The notes under the pieces are model-generated. The model was not told the DNA's origin and made no database searches. It was given only the letters and a program-made list of their open reading frames with translations. Shown piece by piece: positions 57,307 through 64,000 of a DNA stretch of 64,000 nucleotides. Numbering within the stretch: the stretch's first letter is position 1; every line of letters begins with the position of its first letter. The stretch comes from Pseudomonas marincola (GTDB taxonomy: Bacteria > Pseudomonadota > Gammaproteobacteria > Pseudomonadales > Pseudomonadaceae), in assembly GCF_900116605.1 (NCBI RefSeq), contig NZ_FPBC01000002.1:327428-391427 (forward strand), written 5' to 3'. The position numbers and the translations under genes are program-made.

Positions 57307-57825
57307 GTGAAGATCCAACTGCAGGCAGCATTCAGTTTGATCGAGTTGCTGACAACTATTTCAGTGCTTGCGATTTTGGTAAGTATAGCGGCGCCCAGTA
57401 TGAGTGAGTGGGTACAGCGCGAACGTAATAACAGCCATATGAACGAATTATTAAGCGGGATTCGATTTGCTCGCGCCAGTGCAATTACCCGTAATGGCAC
57501 AGTAAGTGTTTGTGCTGGTGTGGTGGTGTGCGCAGATAAGTCAGATTGGAAGTCCAACGTTATGGTATTTGCTGATGGCAATAATAACGGTGAGATGGAT
57601 GAAGGGGATGAATTGTTGCGCATGTTCAGCATTTCAGATCTTTATCACTGGGATTGGAGCAACTTCAGAGGAAAAGCCTATTTGAGTTTCAAGCCTAACG
57701 GTATGACGCACAGCATGAATGGAACCTTCACTTTGTGTGATGGAAGTAAAGAGGTTAGCCGAGCTGTGATTAATACCGCGGGTAGGCTCAGGGTCGAAAG
57801 CACCGCTGCAGCCAACCCGTGTTGA
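57307..57825 (+). CDS. fimU: Type IV pilus minor pilin, FimU/GspH type
   Basis: The 172-residue prepilin starts at GTG 57307. The cleavage region is QAAFSLIELLTTISVL: mature Phe1 and Glu5 (E13) are present, but position -1 is Ala8 and not the usual Gly. A GspH/FimT-type domain follows, with RFARASAITRNGTVSVC and a C-terminal NTAGR motif. With PilV, PilW and PilX it forms the priming complex at the pilus tip. I cannot separate FimU from FimT by sequence alone, but its place before pilV supports FimU. Confidence 0.85.
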   Translation: MKIQLQAAFSLIELLTTISVLAILVSIAAPSMSEWVQRERNNSHMNELLSGIRFARASAITRNGTVSVCAGVVVCADKSDWKSNVMVFADGNNNGEMDEGDELLRMFSISDLYHWDWSNFRGKAYLSFKPNGMTHSMNGTFTLCDGSKEVSRAVINTAGRLRVESTAAANPC

Positions 57826-58283
57826 TAACGACAAAGGAAAAGTCGTTATGAATTGATTGCCGACTTTCAATATAAGAATGTGAATGAGTCATGGACGATA
57901 AATTGTTAATAATAGGGCTGCGCAACTTTGCACTTGGGCATGTGCATACAGCGTCTTATGGCGCTTTGCTCTCTGCGCTGTCGAGCATAATTTCATACCT
58001 GCTTGGTAGTTTTGGCCTGATTTTCAAACTGCTCTTCGATTGCTCAACAACCGCCGAATGCGGCCCACCTCAGCGCGCAAAGATGGGCCGCGATGATCGG
58101 GTTGCGCTTGCTGATGAGCTTGGTGGGATGAGCGGCCTAAACAGCTGCGCAGTGACGACAGCAGGCGCAATACCGCCGAACAACCCCAGCTTCGCTGTAA
58201 CGTGCGAAAGTCAGCAGCCGTCCGGAAGCCTCGACAGTGATGGGCTCAGATTCGGTAAAAGGCCCCATCTGGCGATAAGCAAC
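57826..58283 (+). other. fimU-pilV gap, 458 bp, open in the pilV frame
   Basis: The pilV frame stays open upstream to 57891 (131 codons), beginning ATGGACGAT, and encodes an unrecognised hydrophobic-then-polar stretch (LLSALSSIISYLLGSFGL, then Cys, Pro and Gly-rich). Inverted repeats are present: TAACGAC/GTCGTTA at 57826-57848 and GCGGCCCA/TGGGCCGC at 58060-58091. I recognise no gene on either strand. It could be inserted sequence. Confidence 0.5.
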
Positions 58284-58724
58284 ATGCAGCGGGGTGTGAG
58301 TTTGATCGAGGTACTGATCACGCTGCTGGTGTTGTCGGTTGGGCTAATCGGCTTGGCCGGGCTGCAGATGGTCAGCATTCAAGCCAATAAGAGCGCGTAT
58401 TACCGCTCTCAAGCCACCTTGCTTGCCTACGACATGGCCGACCGCATGCGCGCAAATCAGGTGCAAGCGAACACCGATGTTTACTTCCTCAATTATCCGG
58501 CTTCATCAACAGCGCATGAGGTCTCAGGCAACCAGGCGAATAAAGACCTCAGTGAATGGCTTAATGCCTTGGCGCAGACCTTGCCTGATGGAACTGCAGC
58601 GATAAGTCGCGATGAGCGACTACTCAGCATATCAATTCGTTGGAACGACAACCGTGGGCGGGTTAAGGCCAGATCTGACGCCCAGCCATACACCGAAACA
58701 TTCGTTTATCGAACTGAAATATGA
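58284..58724 (+). CDS. pilV: Type IV pilus minor pilin PilV
   Basis: The 146-residue protein starts MQRGVSLIEVLITLLVLSVG, a class III prepilin signal with cleavage after Gly4 and Glu5 of the mature chain in place. The following LAGLQMVSIQANKSAYYRSQATLLAYDMADRMRAN is highly typical of PilV. I placed the start at ATG 58284 because a 131-codon extension would bury the prepilin leader; however, no clear ribosome binding site precedes this ATG. The stop overlaps pilW by four bases. Confidence 0.88.
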   Translation: MQRGVSLIEVLITLLVLSVGLIGLAGLQMVSIQANKSAYYRSQATLLAYDMADRMRANQVQANTDVYFLNYPASSTAHEVSGNQANKDLSEWLNALAQTLPDGTAAISRDERLLSISIRWNDNRGRVKARSDAQPYTETFVYRTEI

Positions 58725-59707
58725 GCCATTCTGTGATCTCCCGGCAGTATGGGCTTTCGCTCGTCGAGCTGATGGTAAGCATGGTCATCGCCCTGATTCT
58801 TATGCTGGGTGTGATGCAAGTATTTCTAAGCACCAAGCAGACGTATTCGACTAACAGCGCATTGTCTCGGATTCAGGAGAGCGGTCGATTTTCAATCGGT
58901 TTTCTTACTCAAGCGATCAGGGGGCTGGGTTTCACCGACTTGTGTTTTAAGCCTGATTCTAACCACCTAACCGCGAGTCAAACCACCAGCCTGGAATTGA
59001 ATCAGCCACTTCAGGGCTGGGATGATGTTGAGCGTAAACCTGCCCATCTCAATGGCACGCCTATCAAGGGAACTGACGTTCTTCTGGTCAAGTATGCTGC
59101 GGGCTCAAGCAGTGTTGAGGCGACCTTAAGCAACGCAGCGGCGAGTGATTCTGTGCGCTTGCTTGAACCTTCTGCAATCGATTATGGCGCCGTTGCACTG
59201 ATTACAGATGGCCTGGGTTGTGATCTGTTCTTGAATGCAGCAACAGCAAGCGACAAGACTGTCTCAAAGCATGATGCCTCGAAACCTTGGAGTCGCGCCT
59301 ACTCCGAGGAGGTAGACGTTCTCGGCGTGCACCATGCCACGTATTACATACGTAAGAATATGAGTGGTAATTCTTCACTTTTCAGGCAGCGATTGAACCC
59401 TCAAAAATCGCTGGGTGAATTGAAGTGGACAACTGAAGAATTGATCGAAAATATTCAGGATATGCAAATTAGTTACGGCTTATCGGGAGACGATAAGCAA
59501 GTGACTCGCTATGTCACTGCTGATCAAGTACCTGATTGGCAGAGTGTAGTTTCTGTGCATGTCGAAATTCTAGTTGTCAGCCCGCAGTTAAATGCTGTCA
59601 CTGAAAATCAAACAATAAAATTTAACGGTGTGGTGTTGGAAATCCCCAGCCGAAAATTAGCTGAGGTTTTTTCTAATACTATAAGCATCAGGAATCGCCT
59701 GCCATGA
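58721..59707 (+). CDS. pilW: Type IV pilus minor pilin PilW
   Basis: The 328-residue prepilin-like protein has leader MSHSVISRQYG, cleaved before LSLVELMVSMVIALILM (Glu at +5). The long C-terminal part with SRIQESGRFSIGFLTQAIRG matches the PilW family. It belongs to the pilus assembly initiation complex. It overlaps pilV and pilX by ATGA, so the operon is translationally coupled. Confidence 0.92.
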   Translation: MSHSVISRQYGLSLVELMVSMVIALILMLGVMQVFLSTKQTYSTNSALSRIQESGRFSIGFLTQAIRGLGFTDLCFKPDSNHLTASQTTSLELNQPLQGWDDVERKPAHLNGTPIKGTDVLLVKYAAGSSSVEATLSNAAASDSVRLLEPSAIDYGAVALITDGLGCDLFLNAATASDKTVSKHDASKPWSRAYSEEVDVLGVHHATYYIRKNMSGNSSLFRQRLNPQKSLGELKWTTEELIENIQDMQISYGLSGDDKQVTRYVTADQVPDWQSVVSVHVEILVVSPQLNAVTENQTIKFNGVVLEIPSRKLAEVFSNTISIRNRLP

Positions 59708-60192
59708 AAAAGCTGCAACAGGTTGAGTTTAATTTCCGCCAGCGTGGAACGGTCCTTATTGTTGCGCTCATTATGCTATTGATATTGACCGTAATTGCAG
59801 TATCAAGCATGCAGGGCACATCGCTGCAAGAAACCATGGCCGGCAGTGCGCGTGATAAAAACCTGGCTTTTCAAGCATCTGAAGCTGCGTTGCGTGAGGG
59901 CGAGCGTGCAGCGATTGGTCAGTTTCTAACTGCTGATATAAACGATCTCAGGGATGAGCCGATTACGGGATTTTATGAGGACTTTCCAGGTGTTGCTCAG
60001 CCTCCGGAGTATAAGGTCATTTTAGTTGATGTTATCGACCATACCACTAAAGCCGGCGAGCCGAAGGTTGCGGACGGCGCCCTAACGCGGATTGAGTCAA
60101 CCGGTTTTGGAAAAAGTATAGCGGCTGATAACACGCCTGTATCTCAGGCTAAATTAGTATCTACTTTTATAGTTGAGTTTAAAGATGGATAG
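59704..60192 (+). CDS. pilX: Type IV pilus minor pilin PilX
   Basis: The 162-residue protein starts MKKLQQVEFNFRQRG, cleaved before TVLIVALIMLLILTVIAVSS. The mature position 5 is Val and not Glu, as in many PilX proteins. The motif SSMQGTSLQETMAGSARDKNLAFQASEAALR is the PilX N-terminal family signature. Its stop overlaps the pilY1 ATG by eight bases. Confidence 0.92.
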   Translation: MKKLQQVEFNFRQRGTVLIVALIMLLILTVIAVSSMQGTSLQETMAGSARDKNLAFQASEAALREGERAAIGQFLTADINDLRDEPITGFYEDFPGVAQPPEYKVILVDVIDHTTKAGEPKVADGALTRIESTGFGKSIAADNTPVSQAKLVSTFIVEFKDG

Positions 60193-63100
60193 TGAAGTCG
60201 AACGGATACGACGCTGGGGTAAAGGTGGCGGGCTTATCGTTGCTGCTATATCGTGTGGTCGCCGTTCGGTTTGGAGGCTATGCTGTTGTTCTTTATTTAT
60301 AAGTCCGGCTTTTGCTCAGGTCGCTCAGACGCCCCTTATTCTTGGCAGCAATACAGTGTCTGGGAATCTTGCCTTAGTCCCTTCGGTTGAGTTTCCAACA
60401 GTTATCAGTGTTGCCAATATAGCCAATAAATTCGCCGAAGGGAGTGATTATGTAGGTTATTTTGATAGCGATAAGTGTTATGAATATATCCGGAAAAGCT
60501 TTAGGCATGTTTATTTTGGGTTAATAACAGGGGCGGATGGCGGGGGATACTTTACGCCAGTGAGTCATGGACGCTCATGTGCAGGGAAATGGAGTGGTAA
60601 TTACCTCAACTGGGCGACCACACAGACCATAGACCCCTTTAGAAAGGCTCTGACGGGCGGCTATCGCTCTGTGGATACAGCAACACAAACTATACTGGAG
60701 AAAGCTACACGAGATAGTCGCGGTGGGGAAAAGTCCCGATTTAAAGATCGAGTCTTGTCGGGGAAGCAAGTTATTGGCCGAATATCTCCGTATGGGTCTA
60801 GTTCGATCAAGAGTTCCGTCATTTCCGCAAATCCTGAAGCGACCGAGCATGTTCAAAACTATCAGCGCAATAAAACGCTGGCGATCAAAAACGGGAGCAA
60901 TAAGCAGTATTATTCTGTGCGAGTAGAGGTGTGTAAGAGTGCCGCGCTTTTGGAAGATAACTGTGTGCGCTACGGTAATCATTGGAAACCAGAAGGATTG
61001 ATACAACGTTACGCCGCTGATATTCGATTCAGCGCCTTTAGCTATCTCAATATTGATGGGGATAATAGAAACGGTGGCGTCCTTCGCTCCAAGCAAGGGT
61101 ATGTAGGTCCACTTAAGCGCGAACCCGGCACCGCCGGAACCTTCACAAACCCCAGCGTCGAATGGGATTCGGATAGCGGCGTGCTTTATTTGAATCCGCA
61201 TCATGCAAAGGTCGGTAATAGTGGTGTGATTAACTATATTAATAAGTTTGGTGAACTGACCAATCAACACAAGTCCAGTGACCCTGTTAGTGAGCTTTAT
61301 TACGCCGCGTTACGCTATTTTAAAAAGCAAGGAAATATTCCTGCTTACTCAAATACTTCTACGGTTAAGCAAACAGATAAATTTCCAGTGGTCACCGATT
61401 GGAATGATCCGATCCAATATGCATGCCAGAATAATTTCATTCTAGGAATTGGAGATGTGTACACGCACGAGGATCAAGATCTACCTCATAGTGATGATCG
61501 CTTGAATGTTCGTACGTATACGCAAAAAGTGTTTGATTTGGAGGGTATTGGTAAGTCGGCTGGTGCTGAATTCACTGAATATAATAACTCAGCTTTCATT
61601 GCCGGAATGGCCTATTACGCAAACACGTCTGATATTCGATCGGATTTACCGGGTAAGCAGACTATTTCAACCTATTGGGTTGATGTGCGTGAGAACAGAA
61701 AATTACAGCCTAGAGAGAATAACCAGTACTGGTTAGCTGCAAAATACGGAGGCTTCGATGTACCTGACGACTTTGGTAACCCGCTCCAGCGTAGCCGTCC
61801 ACTGGTCAGGGCTTGGTGGCATACTAACAATCAGCGTCTAAGCACTAATGATTTGAGGCCCGATAATTTTTATGTGGCCAGTGATGCTGCCAATATGGTC
61901 GCAGGATTAACCCGTGCTTTTGCGAAAATAGCCAACGAGGTCACGAGTACCACGACTTCACTCGCCACCAACTCGACGCGGATTTCCACCGACAACGCTA
62001 TTTTTCAGTCGCGCTTTAACAGCAAAGCATGGAGCGGTGACTTACTTGCCAAGCGCATCGACGCGGATGGCCCCGCTTCTGAAGAGCCGCTGTGGAGCGC
62101 TGCGCAAAAGTTGGATGCGATCAAGGATATTACTCAGCGCAATATCCTGACTGTCGTCCCGCCTTCGGGGGCGGCTAATGTGGGTGGACGTATTGCCTCT
62201 CAGGGGATCGAGTTTACCTGGGGCGCTTTGAGCCATGAGCAGCAACAACTACTAACGTTGGATGATGAGAGCAGCGCTACTGCCAAGTTGCGGCTTGAGT
62301 ACCTTCGGGGCGATCGCTCACAAGAGATCACCGATAAGATTCGCAGCCGTCCTTTCCGTCAGCGTGGCAGTCGCTTAGGTGACATCGTCAACTCCGATCC
62401 CCAATACCTGCATCATCAAAACTTTGGCTACGCCAACCTTAAATGGTCGAGCGGAACGGTCGGCCAAGCTTATAAAACATTCCGGTCCAGCAATAAGTAC
62501 CTGAAACGCTCCCCGCTTGTCGTCGTAGGTGCCAACGACGGAATGCTCCACGGCTTTGATGCAACGAGCGATGATAAAGGCGGTACAACACTCGGTGGCC
62601 GTGAGCTTTTCGCCTATGTACCTGCCAGTCTGTTTGGCAAGCTGCCAGCGTTAAGTGATCCAAATTATACGCACCGCTATTTTGTCGATGGCACGCCAAG
62701 ATTCGGTGATGTGTGGCTAGGCTCCCGTTGGGCTAGCGTTGTAGTTGGTAGTGGTGGCGCCGGCGGCAACAGTATTTTCGCCCTCGATGTTACCGACCCG
62801 GAAAATGTGGGCCCCAGCAGCGTTCTGTGGGAATTCAGCCATCCGCGCATGGGTTATAACCTAGGGCAGCCCACGCTGGTTGCCTTACCCAATGAACGAT
62901 TTGCCGTGCTGGTCACCAGTGGTTACCACGATACCGAGCCCGATACTGACGGCAAACTGTGGGTATTGGATGCTAAGGATGGGCACGTAATCCGCGAGAT
63001 AAACCTGCCTACCAGCGCCAACCTGGGCACCCCTTTAGCCTCTGACACCAACCGTGACCTTGTTGCCGATCGTGCTTATGTGGCGGATACGGCTGGCAAT

Positions 63101-63724
63101 CTCTGGCGCATCGACCTTGCGGATAAAGATCCTGCGAAATGGGGCATTGCGTCCAGTCTTGCTGATGGGCCGCTATTTGTCGCCAAAGATAAAAATGGCC
63201 AACGCCAAGCCATTACGGCGCCTTTAACGTCTGCCTTCAACCAGAAAAATCAGCACATGGTTTTCTTTGGAACCGGCAGTTTCTACCGCACAACCGACAA
63301 CGAAATTCCCAGCGAGCCTGCGGTAGAGACGTTTTATGGGCTGATTGATGACGGTGAAGCCATTGAGGGTCGAAGTCGTCTTTTGCAGCAAACAATCTTT
63401 GAGGAGCAAACACTAGCGGGTGGATTGAATGTTCGGGCAATCACCGACCATGAGCTAACCACTGAGCCCGGTTGGTATATGGATCTGGTTCTGGAGGGTG
63501 GCAGTGGCAAGGGTGAACGCGTACTCGCCGAGGCGACTGTGCGCAGTCAGCAGATCATCATCACCACGATGACTCCTTCGGCAGACCCCTGTGCGTTCGG
63601 CGGCAATAGTTGGGTCATGGCTGTAGATCGTGACACTGGCTCACGATTGGACTCGGTCTATTTTGATACCAACCATGATGCGCTCTTTGATCGTAAGCGC
63701 TCCATAAACCCCACCTGCCTATAG
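60185..63724 (+). CDS. pilY1: PilY1 pilus-tip adhesin, C-terminus cut by IS66 insertion
   Basis: The frame starts at ATG 60185 and reads 1179 residues. A signal peptide (cleavage likely after Ala44, PAFA-Q) is followed by a large N-terminal region and a C-terminal PilC/PilY beta-propeller (from about residue 700, with LGDIVNSDPQYLHH and VVGANDGMLHGFDA). A calcium-site loop DTNRDLVAD lies at residues 954-962. No vWA MIDAS motif DxSxS is seen at the N-terminus; it resembles the variants with SVEFPT. Native sequence ends near residue 1169 (FDTNHDALFD), after which ten residues come from inside the IS66 left end. Family members usually continue some tens of residues. PilY1 is needed for pilus extension and surface sensing, so function is probably impaired. 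Confidence 0.88.
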   Translation: MDSEVERIRRWGKGGGLIVAAISCGRRSVWRLCCCSLFISPAFAQVAQTPLILGSNTVSGNLALVPSVEFPTVISVANIANKFAEGSDYVGYFDSDKCYEYIRKSFRHVYFGLITGADGGGYFTPVSHGRSCAGKWSGNYLNWATTQTIDPFRKALTGGYRSVDTATQTILEKATRDSRGGEKSRFKDRVLSGKQVIGRISPYGSSSIKSSVISANPEATEHVQNYQRNKTLAIKNGSNKQYYSVRVEVCKSAALLEDNCVRYGNHWKPEGLIQRYAADIRFSAFSYLNIDGDNRNGGVLRSKQGYVGPLKREPGTAGTFTNPSVEWDSDSGVLYLNPHHAKVGNSGVINYINKFGELTNQHKSSDPVSELYYAALRYFKKQGNIPAYSNTSTVKQTDKFPVVTDWNDPIQYACQNNFILGIGDVYTHEDQDLPHSDDRLNVRTYTQKVFDLEGIGKSAGAEFTEYNNSAFIAGMAYYANTSDIRSDLPGKQTISTYWVDVRENRKLQPRENNQYWLAAKYGGFDVPDDFGNPLQRSRPLVRAWWHTNNQRLSTNDLRPDNFYVASDAANMVAGLTRAFAKIANEVTSTTTSLATNSTRISTDNAIFQSRFNSKAWSGDLLAKRIDADGPASEEPLWSAAQKLDAIKDITQRNILTVVPPSGAANVGGRIASQGIEFTWGALSHEQQQLLTLDDESSATAKLRLEYLRGDRSQEITDKIRSRPFRQRGSRLGDIVNSDPQYLHHQNFGYANLKWSSGTVGQAYKTFRSSNKYLKRSPLVVVGANDGMLHGFDATSDDKGGTTLGGRELFAYVPASLFGKLPALSDPNYTHRYFVDGTPRFGDVWLGSRWASVVVGSGGAGGNSIFALDVTDPENVGPSSVLWEFSHPRMGYNLGQPTLVALPNERFAVLVTSGYHDTEPDTDGKLWVLDAKDGHVIREINLPTSANLGTPLASDTNRDLVADRAYVADTAGNLWRIDLADKDPAKWGIASSLADGPLFVAKDKNGQRQAITAPLTSAFNQKNQHMVFFGTGSFYRTTDNEIPSEPAVETFYGLIDDGEAIEGRSRLLQQTIFEEQTLAGGLNVRAITDHELTTEPGWYMDLVLEGGSGKGERVLAEATVRSQQIIITTMTPSADPCAFGGNSWVMAVDRDTGSRLDSVYFDTNHDALFDRKRSINPTCL

Positions 63725-64000
63725 CCCGCAGATCAGCGGATGCTGAACTCCTGTTTTCTCTGGAGTTCATCCCATGATGCGTCCCGACGCCAAGGTCCAA
63801 AAGGTTTATCTGTATCCCAAGCCTGTCGACTTCCGCAAATCCATCAATGGCCTGGCGGCGCTGGTCGAGCTGGACATCAAGGTGGAGGTGTTCAACCCGG
63901 TGCTGTTCGTGTTCCTCAATCGCACCCGCAGCCAGGTCAAGATTCTCTACTGGGAGCGCAATGGCTTCTGCCTGTGGCTCAAGCGTCTGGAAGCCGAGCG
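63693..64000 (+). mobile_element. IS66-family insertion sequence, left end (continues past the window)
   Basis: The sequence GTAAGCGCTCC at 63693 looks like an IS66 terminal inverted repeat, and the gene that follows is the IS66 accessory protein TnpB. The eight bases just before it, CTTTGATC (63685-63692), are the expected target duplication. There is no room for the usual first gene tnpA, so it belongs to a tnpB-first type or is deleted. Confidence 0.8.
63774..64000 (+). CDS. tnpB: IS66 family accessory protein TnpB (Orf2), 5' part
   Basis: The frame from ATG 63774 reads MMRPDAKVQKVYLYPKPVDF, then RKSINGLAALVELDIKV and LYWERNGFCLWLKRLEAER, the unmistakable IS66 Orf2 signature. Only 75 codons fit in the window; the family is about 115 residues. 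A GGAG ribosome binding site lies about 9 bases before the ATG. Confidence 0.93.
   Translation, partial: MMRPDAKVQKVYLYPKPVDFRKSINGLAALVELDIKVEVFNPVLFVFLNRTRSQVKILYWERNGFCLWLKRLEAE

Noticed and set aside
57891..58283. 131-residue N-terminal extension of PilV
   Set aside because: It would place the prepilin cleavage site far inside the protein. I kept the start at 58284 but list the block as unexplained.

Overview
The window is a stretch of Pseudomonas chromosome (class Gammaproteobacteria). The gene content and order are those of two conserved Pseudomonas core blocks, and the proteins have the usual Pseudomonas lengths: HisG in the short form, CysN fused to CysC, and a 447-residue TrpS with a C-terminal extension. 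No plasmid, prophage, CRISPR or rRNA signal is visible.

Layout. (1) 1-8150: the end of pmbA/tldE, then a minus-strand cluster read kdsD-kdsC-lptC-lptA-lptB-rpoN-hpf-ptsN-rapZ-ptsO (KDO synthesis, LPS transport, sigma-54, nitrogen PTS). (2) 8391-16465, plus strand: mlaFEDCB (phospholipid transport), ibaG, murA, hisG, hisD, hisC. (3) 16542-25565: algW (minus, frameshifted), a Nif3-like protein, cysD-cysNC (sulfate activation), zapG (minus), an alpha/beta hydrolase, trpS, zapE. (4) 25643-28537: a divergent pair (DJ-1/AraC regulator and LCAD-type acyl-CoA dehydrogenase), followed by an array of about 195-bp imperfect repeats that runs up to the recN stop codon. (5) 28535-44934: recN (minus), then grpE-dnaK-dnaJ, dapB, carA-carB-greA, a small membrane protein, yhbY (minus), rlmE, ftsH, folP. 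(6) 44947-56785: glmM, tpiA, secG, tRNA-Leu(GAG), tRNA-fMet, rimP-nusA-infB-rbfA-truB, rpsO, pnp, the classic translation/RNA-processing superoperon. (7) 57307-64000: the type IV pilus minor pilin operon fimU-pilV-pilW-pilX-pilY1, visibly more A+T-rich than the rest in places and cut by an IS66-family element at the right edge.

How the parts fit. Most genes are housekeeping and envelope biogenesis, so the interest lies in the exceptions. algW (the DegS-type protease that starts MucA/RseA cleavage) carries a frameshift between its catalytic His and Asp codons. pilY1 loses its C-terminus to an IS66 insertion whose left end looks to be at 63693. Both lesions hit envelope-surface functions. carA has a leader peptide ORF lying across an intrinsic terminator and ending just before the carA ribosome binding site, the layout of a pyrimidine attenuator, and carA itself starts with TTG. 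grpE has a near-perfect sigma-32 promoter. The initiator tRNA gene has its own strong promoter and is followed by two terminators before rimP.

I see no new multi-gene defence or biosynthetic system. The least explained sequences are the repeat array at 27971-28537, the 458-bp block between fimU and pilV, the 521-bp block between pnp and fimU, and a repeat-like block between truB and rpsO.
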